From: Actinomycetota bacterium
GTDB taxonomy: Bacteria; Actinomycetota; Humimicrobiia; Humimicrobiales; Humimicrobiaceae
Direction: 5' to 3'
NCBI GenBank assembly: GCA_023475715.1
Contig: JAMCVO010000031.1
Span: 1 to 5,526, forward strand
Length of the DNA stretch: 5,526 bases
Shown: positions 1-5,526 of the stretch, piece by piece
How the letters are laid out: every line of letters starts with the position of its first letter
Numbering within the stretch: position 1 is the first letter of the stretch
Notes under the pieces: generated by a model
Databases searched by the model: none
Told to the model about the DNA's origin: nothing
Seen by the model: only the letters and a program-made list of their open reading frames with translations
Position numbers and translations under genes: made by a program

Positions 1-47
1 CGATAATCTGGAGATTTTTTGTACTGGGAGAGCCGAAAATTAGATGA
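1..47 (+). CDS. 3' end of an upstream gene (partial, frame unresolved)
   Basis: Only about 14 codons lie inside the window, so no function can be given. Two of the three frames are open from the left edge. One reads DNLEIFCTGRAEN and stops with TAG at 41-43, directly abutting the ATG at 44. The other reads IIWRFFVLGEPKIR and stops with TGA at 45-47, giving a classic ATGA overlap with the next gene. The third frame has a TAA at 4-6 and is excluded as a long coding tail. Either open frame would make the following gene translationally coupled to an upstream cistron, so the plus-strand operon very probably starts left of the window. Confidence 0.4.
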   Translation, partial: IIWRFFVLGEPKIR

Positions 48-1657
48 TGAGCAAAAAAATATTATTAGCCACAATCATATTGTTAACTTTTTTTTTGCGA
101 ATTTGGGACTTAAATTTCCCTTTTTTTACTTCAGATGAAGCGAGAATAGCTTACAGAGGTTATTCCTTAAGCCATTTTGGGGAAGACGAGTTGGGAAGGA
201 AGTGGCCCCCAATATTTAATTCATCCAATGATTATCAACTCCCGTTAGTTTCGTATATAACAGCCATGGGGGAAATTATTCCCGGCCCCTCTGATATCAC
301 CGCCCGCTTTCCGTTTATTTTAATAGGCACACTACTGGTGTTTACAGTCTACCTTCTTTCTAAAATCATCACTAGAAATACCGATATTTCTTTAATCAAT
401 GCGTTTTTAATTGCTACATCGCCAATGCTAATTTTTCTATCAAAAACCCCAAACAGACTAATTGTTTTGGTATTTCTTCTCACTTTGTTTTTTTTGTTTT
501 TGGCAACAGAACATTACAAGAAAGGATTATTGTTAGCAGGGGTTATTGCAACTGCGATACTTATGATCCTGACTTCTAAAACAGCCTGGTTTGTAATACC
601 ACCCTTTACCCTAACTGTTCTTATTTTCAAACAAAAACTTTCCCGATCTAAGCCAATCCTATTTATCCTGACAACTATTTGCCTTTTAGCCTTTATGGTA
701 TTTATGTTGATTCCTCAAGGATTAAGAAGCTTAAAGGAAAATAACTTTACTTTTTTTTCGGATGTAGGTGTAAGTAATGGTATCAATTACTTGAGGGGCG
801 AAGGGTTACAAGCGCATCAGTCCCCTTTTCTTGAAAAAATTCTTTTTAATAAAATGCATTTTCTAACCACAGGATTTTTGCATTGGCTTTCCTATTTTGA
901 GCCAAACCTGCAATTTACCCAACTGGATCCGACAGGAGTAAATTCGTATACGGGAAGCGGTGCATGGGCATTAATTTTAATAATACCGTTTTTCGTTGGC
1001 TTAATTTACTTACTGAAGTCTAAGGATAAGTTATCGCTTTTTTTGCTGGGTATGTTAGTAAGCCTTGCTTATCCCGGATTATTAATTGCTTCGAAAATAG
1101 ACTATTCTTTGGTAGTTTTATGCCTTCCTTTCATAGGGATAGTTATTTCTTTGGGGATGTCCAGAACGGGAAAGTCCCTAAAGTTGTTATTTATGTCCTT
1201 AGTTGTATTGGGTGTAATATTAAACTTTCTTGATTTATCTACCGAGAGAATCGAAGCTTCATCATCTCGGCCCGAATGGATAAAGTCTGTTATATTGGAG
1301 GCGAATATTTATGCGGACAAAAGACAGGTATTTATTTCAGATGATATTTTTCCTGATGCAATACCTTTTTTCCAACTCTATGGTGGTTACCAATTCAAGG
1401 AGGCCGATATAAAGTTTCCTTATCTAGTCAGAGTGAACCAGTCAACGAACATTAATCTTTTATTAACTGAATCCAAATTTAACATCTGTAAAGATTCACA
1501 GGAGAACACCTTTCTTATTACCAAAAGAGATTTTGACAAAATATACGGATTTAAGAAAACCCATGCTCTCAAAGAGCCACTTGTGTTAAAAACCTTCACT
1601 GACAGTTTTAGTAAAGAAAAGGTTTATGCACTGTTTGAAAACATATGTCTAAAATGA
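44..1657 (+). CDS. GT39-like polytopic membrane glycosyltransferase (first paralogue)
   Basis: This 537-residue integral membrane protein is of the GT-C fold (ArnT/PMT-like, family 39 type). Such enzymes transfer a sugar from a polyprenyl-phosphate donor to a protein or glycan on the outer face of the membrane. An N-terminal membrane segment (about 5-20) is followed by the catalytic-loop signature D31-E32, then G46-E-D-E-L-G51, N62-D-Y-Q-L-P67 and A87-R-F-P90. Several hydrophobic segments follow (about 91-223, 308-325, 330-371 and 379-396). An external loop lies at about 224-306, and a soluble C-terminal domain runs from about 398 to 537. Unlike its neighbour, it lacks the S-R-x-x-F-E motif (it has SKTPNR at 133-138) and the P-H-x-x-R region (it has ASKIDYS at 349-355). 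ATG 44 is chosen because it abuts or overlaps the upstream stop; the ATG at 47 is an alternative. A weak GGGAG lies at 26-30, 13 bases upstream, longer than ideal spacing. T runs of 7-9 bases occur in Phe codons. The sugar and acceptor are unknown. Confidence 0.86.
   Translation: MMSKKILLATIILLTFFLRIWDLNFPFFTSDEARIAYRGYSLSHFGEDELGRKWPPIFNSSNDYQLPLVSYITAMGEIIPGPSDITARFPFILIGTLLVFTVYLLSKIITRNTDISLINAFLIATSPMLIFLSKTPNRLIVLVFLLTLFFLFLATEHYKKGLLLAGVIATAILMILTSKTAWFVIPPFTLTVLIFKQKLSRSKPILFILTTICLLAFMVFMLIPQGLRSLKENNFTFFSDVGVSNGINYLRGEGLQAHQSPFLEKILFNKMHFLTTGFLHWLSYFEPNLQFTQLDPTGVNSYTGSGAWALILIIPFFVGLIYLLKSKDKLSLFLLGMLVSLAYPGLLIASKIDYSLVVLCLPFIGIVISLGMSRTGKSLKLLFMSLVVLGVILNFLDLSTERIEASSSRPEWIKSVILEANIYADKRQVFISDDIFPDAIPFFQLYGGYQFKEADIKFPYLVRVNQSTNINLLLTESKFNICKDSQENTFLITKRDFDKIYGFKKTHALKEPLVLKTFTDSFSKEKVYALFENICLK
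1645..1657 (+). other. Overlap of the two GT39-like genes with competing starts
   Basis: The TGA of the first paralogue is at 1655-1657. Two in-frame ATG codons of the second precede or overlap it: 1645-1647 (13-bp overlap) and 1654-1656 (4-bp ATGA overlap). The only purine-rich sequence upstream (AAAGAAAAGG, 1613-1622) is more than 20 bases from the first ATG, so no ribosome-binding site decides between them. The ATGA arrangement is the commoner form of translational coupling, and the shorter protein loses only three residues (MSK). Confidence 0.6.
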
Positions 1658-3315
1658 ATTTGAGAACAATATTAATACTAATTGTAATATTTTCTTTAGG
1701 AGTAAGTTTAAGGTTCTATAAGCTGGAAGAATTTCCAGTTCAACTAAATCATGACGAAGTTTCCCAGCTATATGATGCAATCTCAATTGCCACGACAGGG
1801 AAGGATATATACAATAATTCATATCCGGTGATGTTTAAGTCTGTTAACGATTATAAATCACCGTTTTACACATACATAACAGCTATAATTTATCTATTAA
1901 GAGGTGGAGACGAACTGACGGTCAGATTGCCGGGAGCTATATTCGGCAGCCTGGTGATTATCGCGGTTTTTGCTTTTACAGATGTTTTATTTAAGAACAG
2001 ACTAATATCTCTAGTAGCAGCATTTATCACTGCTGTAAGCCCTTTTGAGATATTTTTCTCAAGAAAAAGTTTTGAAAACGGAGCAGGAGTTTTCTTTATG
2101 TTGATTGGGTTCACTTTCCTGATTTCTTTTATACAGAAAAAGAGAACTTACAAATTATTCCTTGCCTCCTTAACTTTAGGGTCGGCAATGTACACCTATT
2201 TCTCTCATGCCATAATAATACCCTTACTGCTAATAGCCTTTTTTTATATATTCAGACATGAGTTTAGAGAATTAAAGAAACTCCTTTTACCTTTAGCCTT
2301 TTTCGTATTACTAATTATTCCTATAATTTTTATTGTCCTGACAAATCCCGGCGCGAGATACAGGACAGCTACTATATTTATTACACAAGATAGCGCATTG
2401 GGGGAAATTACAGGATTGATACAGCTTAACCATAAGTTAACAAGCCGGATCCTTGGGGGATTAGCCACTGCAAATTATAGTTTTAATAGGTATATTGATC
2501 AATTTAATCCTGCGTATATATTTGCTAATGGCTTAGACATGACTAACCAGGGTCCTGTAGGAATCGGGCCATTATTGCTTGTCCAACTACCCTTTTTGAT
2601 GCTGGGCATTTTATTTATCTTAAAAAGCTCCGATTTTAGAAGAAAGAAATTATTTATAGCTTCGTGGATTTTTTTAGGAACTATCCCCAGTGGTTTAACA
2701 TTTGAGCCGCATAGTCCTCACCGGATTGTAATGGTGTTTACAATGTTTAATATTATTTCCGCTGTCGGATTTTATTCTTTTTATATATGGCTGCAATATA
2801 AAAGGAAACTGAAAAATGTTTCATTATTATTACTTTTATCGCTCGTTTTATTAAACGAGATATATTTCATTCATATTTATTTTGTCAACTATCCTTATGA
2901 GAAATCCGAGCCGATTCACTATCCCTTTAAGCAGGTAGCGCAGTATATTTGGTCGCAGTATCCAAATTTTGACCAGATTATTTTTGATCCTCTTTTTGGC
3001 CATGCCTATCCCATTATCGGAACAGGAGCACAATACTATCTGGCATATTATGGCAATTATCCCCCGGAAAAGCTTCAAAGGGAATACAGGTTTGGAGATA
3101 AGGAGCGGGAAGTGCTCTTTGATAAATTCTCCATTAGAAGGTTTGACTGGCTGAAGGATCAGCATCTAAAGAATACTCTGGTTATAGCAAGCGATTGGGA
3201 GCTGCCTCTTAAAGATACTCCCCAGGGAAAAGTAGTCAATATAAATCCGGACAGAATATTGAAAGTATTCTACTATTATAATGGTACACCGGCATTTTAT
3301 GCCGTAAAATTTTAA
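1645..3315 (+). CDS. GT39-like polytopic membrane glycosyltransferase (second paralogue)
   Basis: This 556-residue GT-C membrane enzyme is a paralogue of the preceding gene and closer to the family consensus. The visible order is: N-terminal membrane helix (about 6-22), H36-D37-E38 (the catalytic Asp-Glu of the first external loop), G52-K-D, N68-D-Y-K-S-P73, V93-R-L-P96, S132-P with S139-R-K-S-F-E144, Y183-T-Y-F-S-H188, an external loop (about 233-308) with A276-N-Y and an F-N-P-A-Y-I-F stretch near 287-293, and P355-H-S-P-H-R360 before further helices. The C-terminal soluble domain spans about 404-556. The reaction expected from the family is transfer of a hexose from a lipid-phosphate donor to an extracytoplasmic acceptor; the substrate is unknown. 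The start at 1645 overlaps the upstream gene by 13 bp. The in-frame ATG at 1654 gives an ATGA overlap with that gene's TGA and a protein beginning MNLRTIL, and is at least as likely. Neither start has a Shine-Dalgarno sequence, so coupling by reinitiation is plausible. Its stop lies two bases before the GT2 gene. Confidence 0.9.
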   Translation: MSKMNLRTILILIVIFSLGVSLRFYKLEEFPVQLNHDEVSQLYDAISIATTGKDIYNNSYPVMFKSVNDYKSPFYTYITAIIYLLRGGDELTVRLPGAIFGSLVIIAVFAFTDVLFKNRLISLVAAFITAVSPFEIFFSRKSFENGAGVFFMLIGFTFLISFIQKKRTYKLFLASLTLGSAMYTYFSHAIIIPLLLIAFFYIFRHEFRELKKLLLPLAFFVLLIIPIIFIVLTNPGARYRTATIFITQDSALGEITGLIQLNHKLTSRILGGLATANYSFNRYIDQFNPAYIFANGLDMTNQGPVGIGPLLLVQLPFLMLGILFILKSSDFRRKKLFIASWIFLGTIPSGLTFEPHSPHRIVMVFTMFNIISAVGFYSFYIWLQYKRKLKNVSLLLLLSLVLLNEIYFIHIYFVNYPYEKSEPIHYPFKQVAQYIWSQYPNFDQIIFDPLFGHAYPIIGTGAQYYLAYYGNYPPEKLQREYRFGDKEREVLFDKFSIRRFDWLKDQHLKNTLVIASDWELPLKDTPQGKVVNINPDRILKVFYYYNGTPAFYAVKF

Positions 3316-3317
3316 TT

Positions 3318-4028
3318 ATGTCCAATTCTAAAGTTGTTATTGTTATGCCTGCTTATAATGCGGAACGAACCTTGAAAGATACCTTTCATGAAATTCCCGC
3401 AGAGTTTAGGAGAAATATTATTCTAGTGGATGACCACAGTAAAGATAATACGGTTAAGTTGGCTAAGTCTTTGGGTATTAGGACATTTTCCCACCCGAGT
3501 AATTTGGGCTATGGGGGAAACCAAAAGACTTGCTATCTGGAGGCATTAAAGTTAAACCCGGATATTGTGGTTATGCTACATCCAGACTATCAATATGATG
3601 CCAGTTTGATAGGAGAGCTAATTCGGCCAATCGAACAAGGACGTTTTGATTTTATGTTTGGCAGCAGAGTCCAAAGTAAACAGTCAGCATTAGCTGGTGG
3701 AATGCCTAAGCTTAAATATTATGTCAATAGAATGGTTTGCTTATTAGAAAATATGCTGCTAGGAGTAAACTTTACCGAACATTTCTCAGGTTTTAGGGCC
3801 TATTCTGCCCACCTCCTAAAAACTATCCCTTTTAAGAAGTTCTCTGATGATTTTGTTTTTGATCAGCAAATGGAACTTTCTTCCTTAAACCGTGGGTTTA
3901 GGATTGGTGAAATTCCCATCCCTACCAGATACCACGAAAAAGCTTCATCAATACAATTCCTAAAGGGTACCAAGTTTATCCTCGAAACTTTCTGGCAGAT
4001 TTTACTTTGCAGATTTCGTCAATTGTAA
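3318..4028 (+). CDS. Family 2 glycosyltransferase, DPM/DPG-synthase-like, soluble
   Basis: This 236-residue GT-A fold enzyme probably acts at the cytoplasmic membrane face, moving a hexose from a nucleotide sugar, perhaps to a polyprenyl phosphate. The N-terminal Rossmann-like strand reads VVIVMPAYN (6-14). It is followed by V37-D-D-H-S-K-D-N-T45 (nucleotide binding), N62-L-G-Y-G-G-N-Q69, and H88-P-D-Y-Q-Y-D94 at the metal-binding DxD position. After these come G115-S-R117, H155-F-S-G-F-R160, S176-D-D-F-V-F-D182 and R204-Y-H-E-K-A-S-S-I212. The first Asp of the usual D-A-D is His, which I recall as typical of a large membrane-anchor-free GT2 subfamily, so it need not mean inactivity. There are no C-terminal membrane helices of the GtrB/DPM1 type, and length is normal for the subfamily. 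It starts two bases after the upstream stop, with no Shine-Dalgarno sequence, as the last gene of the operon. Placement beside two GT39-like enzymes suggests it makes their lipid-linked donor (inference). Its last 17 codons overlap the convergent gene. Confidence 0.92.
   Translation: MSNSKVVIVMPAYNAERTLKDTFHEIPAEFRRNIILVDDHSKDNTVKLAKSLGIRTFSHPSNLGYGGNQKTCYLEALKLNPDIVVMLHPDYQYDASLIGELIRPIEQGRFDFMFGSRVQSKQSALAGGMPKLKYYVNRMVCLLENMLLGVNFTEHFSGFRAYSAHLLKTIPFKKFSDDFVFDQQMELSSLNRGFRIGEIPIPTRYHEKASSIQFLKGTKFILETFWQILLCRFRQL
3976..4028. other. 53-bp tail-to-tail overlap of convergent genes
   Basis: The plus-strand GT2 gene stops with TAA at 4026-4028. The minus-strand GT-C gene stops with TAA read from 3978 to 3976. 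The shared 53 bases encode the last 17 residues of the GT2 protein (from FILETFW onward) and the last 16 residues of the GT-C protein, a basic tail after its last membrane helix. No GC-rich hairpin followed by a T run is visible on either strand here, so transcripts from both operons probably run into each other. Confidence 0.85.
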
Positions 4029-5160
4029 TTTTAATTAACCACCAGACTACTGTAATCCAAAGTGCTAAATTTCCTATCACATAAATAGGCATGTATTTAC
4101 TTTGGAATGCAGAGATGATTGAGAGTTTGCCTAACAGAATATCAGGTCCAAAAAACATATAGAATCCTAAAAGGGCGATAATTCCTGTTAAAGAAAAAAG
4201 GAAGGTCATTTTATATCTTTCTAACACGGCGAAAGGTAAAATCCAACTTAAATATTGAGCTGATATGCCGAAATAGAACCCCAAGAATAGCAAATATATT
4301 GCTAAAATCCCTTTAACTAAATTGCGGGATTTCGAAAAGAGGAGAGTAAGAACAATAAGCCCCAGTAGAAAGATTATCTTGCTAGTAAGAGCTAGTTCAT
4401 TAGATACAGGTATCCAAATATTGGCGTTTTGCTGAAACCAAAGGCCACGAAGTACAGCCATATATCCAAAATCGTACACTCCGGAATAATTAAACACCTT
4501 AGTTATAACTTGATAAGTGCCCTGCAGTAAAAAGGGAATGACAGAGACAGCAATTGGAGTTATGCTAACTAGCGCGAAGATAATTTTTTGTTTTACGCTA
4601 CTTTTAAGGCATAAAATAAAGAGAGGGAGCAGCATCAAGGGATTTGGTTTTATGGCGATACCAAGACCTAAAAATAATGCGCTCCAAAGAAAATAGGGTT
4701 TGACAGGTTTAGTGGTTAAGAAATATACCGATAATACGACAAGCATTGAGGGGATAGAGTCAACTTGCCCGTGAGCAGAGGAAATTATTATAGAGATGGG
4801 GTTAAGCAAAAATACTAAACTCCAAAAAGATGCAAATATAGGTTTTACATTTTGCTGCAAAAGGAATTTATATAGAATCAAACCAATGGCAATATCTGCC
4901 AGATTAGGCCATAGTTTTGTCAGCATGTGAAATGGAATAGAAGAGAGATTTGAGAAATACAAAGTAGCGGCTTCAAGGTAGTAATTCAGCGGAGGGTACA
5001 TTGCAAACCAAAGCGACTGATAAGGATTATGCCCTTGCAGAATAGTCTGGGCGACTTGGTGTGTTTTTAATACATCGGCCACATCCAGGCTGTTTACAAT
5101 AAAAAACAATCTAACGGCAGCCGATAAAACAATACCGGCAAAAAGAATAAAAAAAGCCAT
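3976..5160 (-). CDS. GT-C mannosyltransferase homologue (Gpi18/PIG-M-like)
   Basis: This 394-residue polytopic membrane protein has roughly ten hydrophobic segments, beginning with an N-terminal helix (about 2-22). Features resembling the Gpi18/PIG-M/GT87-like branch of GT-C enzymes are, in order: an acidic first external loop (D26, D29), G43-H-N-P-Y47, Y55-P-P57, K82-L-W-P with A88-D89, L119-N-P121, H130-G-Q-V-D134, I169-K-P-N-P173, an external Y-S-G-V-Y-D-F-G stretch (224-231), and Q301-Y-L-S-W-I-L-P308. Enzymes of this branch add mannose or another hexose from a polyprenyl-phosphate sugar; which sugar and acceptor apply here is unknown. It is shorter than, and not obviously paralogous to, the two GT39-like proteins. 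The ATG begins one base after the TGA of the DUF5667-like gene, and no Shine-Dalgarno sequence is visible in the 30 bases before it, so coupled translation is likely. The cytoplasmic tail KVKSARKFRG is encoded inside the overlap with the convergent GT2 gene. Confidence 0.85.
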   Translation of the reverse strand: MAFFILFAGIVLSAAVRLFFIVNSLDVADVLKTHQVAQTILQGHNPYQSLWFAMYPPLNYYLEAATLYFSNLSSIPFHMLTKLWPNLADIAIGLILYKFLLQQNVKPIFASFWSLVFLLNPISIIISSAHGQVDSIPSMLVVLSVYFLTTKPVKPYFLWSALFLGLGIAIKPNPLMLLPLFILCLKSSVKQKIIFALVSITPIAVSVIPFLLQGTYQVITKVFNYSGVYDFGYMAVLRGLWFQQNANIWIPVSNELALTSKIIFLLGLIVLTLLFSKSRNLVKGILAIYLLFLGFYFGISAQYLSWILPFAVLERYKMTFLFSLTGIIALLGFYMFFGPDILLGKLSIISAFQSKYMPIYVIGNLALWITVVWWLIKITIDEICKVKSARKFRG

Positions 5161-5161
5161 A

Positions 5162-5526
5162 TCAGAGAATACTGTGTGTTGTATCTACAGCTTGCTGCAG
5201 ATTTAGCCAAGCGGCGGAATTGGCAGGATGTCCATCGCGCAGAGTCTGCAATATTTTAAGATAATTATTTATTTGGCTTTTATTTTTGGCTTGAAGATGG
5301 GCAGACTTTAGTTGTCCAATTGAGGTGTTATAGCGGCTAACAACTTCTGTAATAAAGCCGCTTTTCTGATAATTTGCTATGTAAACTAATTCATTAAATC
5401 TTGTGTTCAACAGTTCAAATGCATATTCCGATTTGTTTGCTTGTCCCGAAATGATTAAAGACTTTGTTTTTTCAACAATTCTCTTTAGCGGATAAATTAA
5501 CGAGTCTGGGTTAACCGATTCATATT
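5162..5526 (-). CDS. DUF5667-like small protein, 5' end outside window (partial)
   Basis: The minus-strand frame that stops with TGA at 5164-5162 stays open to the right edge, giving at least 120 codons. A start at the TTG codon 5410-5408 would cut the protein inside a helix and discard its best motif, so it is rejected. The extra 38 codons read Y-E-S-V-N-P-D-S-L-I-Y-P-L-K-R-I-V-E-K and onward. This resembles the PDSPLY-x-LKR-x-xE start of DUF5667-like domains. A helical stretch with E-L-L-N-T-R-F-N-E-L follows, like the family's A-x-x-R-L-x-E repeat. The C-terminus is A-N-S-A-A-W-L-N-L-Q-Q-A-V-D-T. No membrane helix is visible in the part present; related proteins usually carry one, or a signal peptide, before the PDS motif, which would lie beyond the edge. 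The function of the family is not established. It is the upstream partner of the GT-C gene, one base apart. Coding status is fairly sure; the family assignment is moderate. Confidence 0.72.
   Translation of the reverse strand, partial: YESVNPDSLIYPLKRIVEKTKSLIISGQANKSEYAFELLNTRFNELVYIANYQKSGFITEVVSRYNTSIGQLKSAHLQAKNKSQINNYLKILQTLRDGHPANSAAWLNLQQAVDTTHSIL

Noticed and set aside
1890..3165. Open minus-strand frames of 74-104 codons and a 61-codon plus-strand frame inside the second GT39-like gene
   Set aside because: They lie wholly inside a well-supported gene with family motifs, show no recognisable domain, and look like shadow frames of an AT-rich membrane protein.
3995..4016. Direct repeat GCAGATTT (3995-4002 and 4009-4016) at the gene junction as a possible attachment site or recombination scar
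   Set aside because: It is only eight bases, lies within coding sequence, and there is no integrase, tRNA or mobile-element context.
4056..4106. 8-bp inverted repeat (TCCAAAGT / ACTTTGGA) near the convergent junction as a possible terminator
   Set aside because: The loop is about 35 bases, the stem is AT-rich, no T run follows on either strand, and it lies inside the GT-C coding sequence.
5206..5224. Short inverted repeat GCCAA...TTGGC inside the DUF5667-like gene
   Set aside because: A five-base stem with a nine-base loop in coding sequence is expected by chance and is not placed for a terminator or operator.
1..5526. TGA recoding as glycine, as in some CPR lineages
   Set aside because: No in-frame TGA occurs inside any of the genes, while TGA ends two of them at sensible positions, so the standard code fits.

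Overview
The window is a compact, AT-rich stretch of bacterial membrane-glycosylation genes. Gene content and sequence style point to an uncultivated member of the Candidate Phyla Radiation (Patescibacteria), most likely the Microgenomates side. The reasons are family-39-type GT-C glycosyltransferases with the D-E / G-x-D-E-x-G / D-Y-x-x-P signature that is abundant in those genomes, a small DUF5667-like protein, genes that abut or overlap, and poor or absent Shine-Dalgarno sequences. This assignment is an inference from motif memory; no search was run. TGA is used as a stop for two genes and never occurs in frame inside any gene. This fits the standard bacterial code and argues against TGA-recoded CPR lineages.

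Layout. Bases 1-47 hold the tail of an upstream plus-strand gene whose frame cannot be fixed. Three plus-strand genes follow with almost no spacing: a GT39-like polytopic transferase (44-1657), a second paralogous GT39-like transferase (1645-3315, or 1654-3315), and a soluble family-2 glycosyltransferase of the dolichol-phosphate-mannose-synthase-like type (3318-4028). Two minus-strand genes converge on them. A DUF5667-like protein enters from the right edge and ends at 5162. One base later a Gpi18/PIG-M-like GT-C mannosyltransferase homologue begins (5160 down to 3976), and its 3' end overlaps the GT2 gene by 53 bp.

How the genes may work together (inference). GT2 enzymes of this type can charge a polyprenyl phosphate with a hexose on the cytoplasmic face. 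GT-C enzymes use such lipid-linked sugars on the outer face to glycosylate proteins or surface glycans. The plus-strand operon therefore looks like one donor-making enzyme plus two transferases. The minus-strand pair adds a third GT-C enzyme next to a probably exported or membrane-anchored small protein.

No promoter, intrinsic terminator, RNA gene, mobile element, CRISPR array or long repeat was found, and no gene-free stretch exceeds a few bases. I do not see clear evidence for a new kind of system. The points most worth a second look are the unequal conservation of the tandem GT39 paralogues, the terminator-less convergent overlap, and the one-base coupling of the DUF5667-like gene to a GT-C gene.
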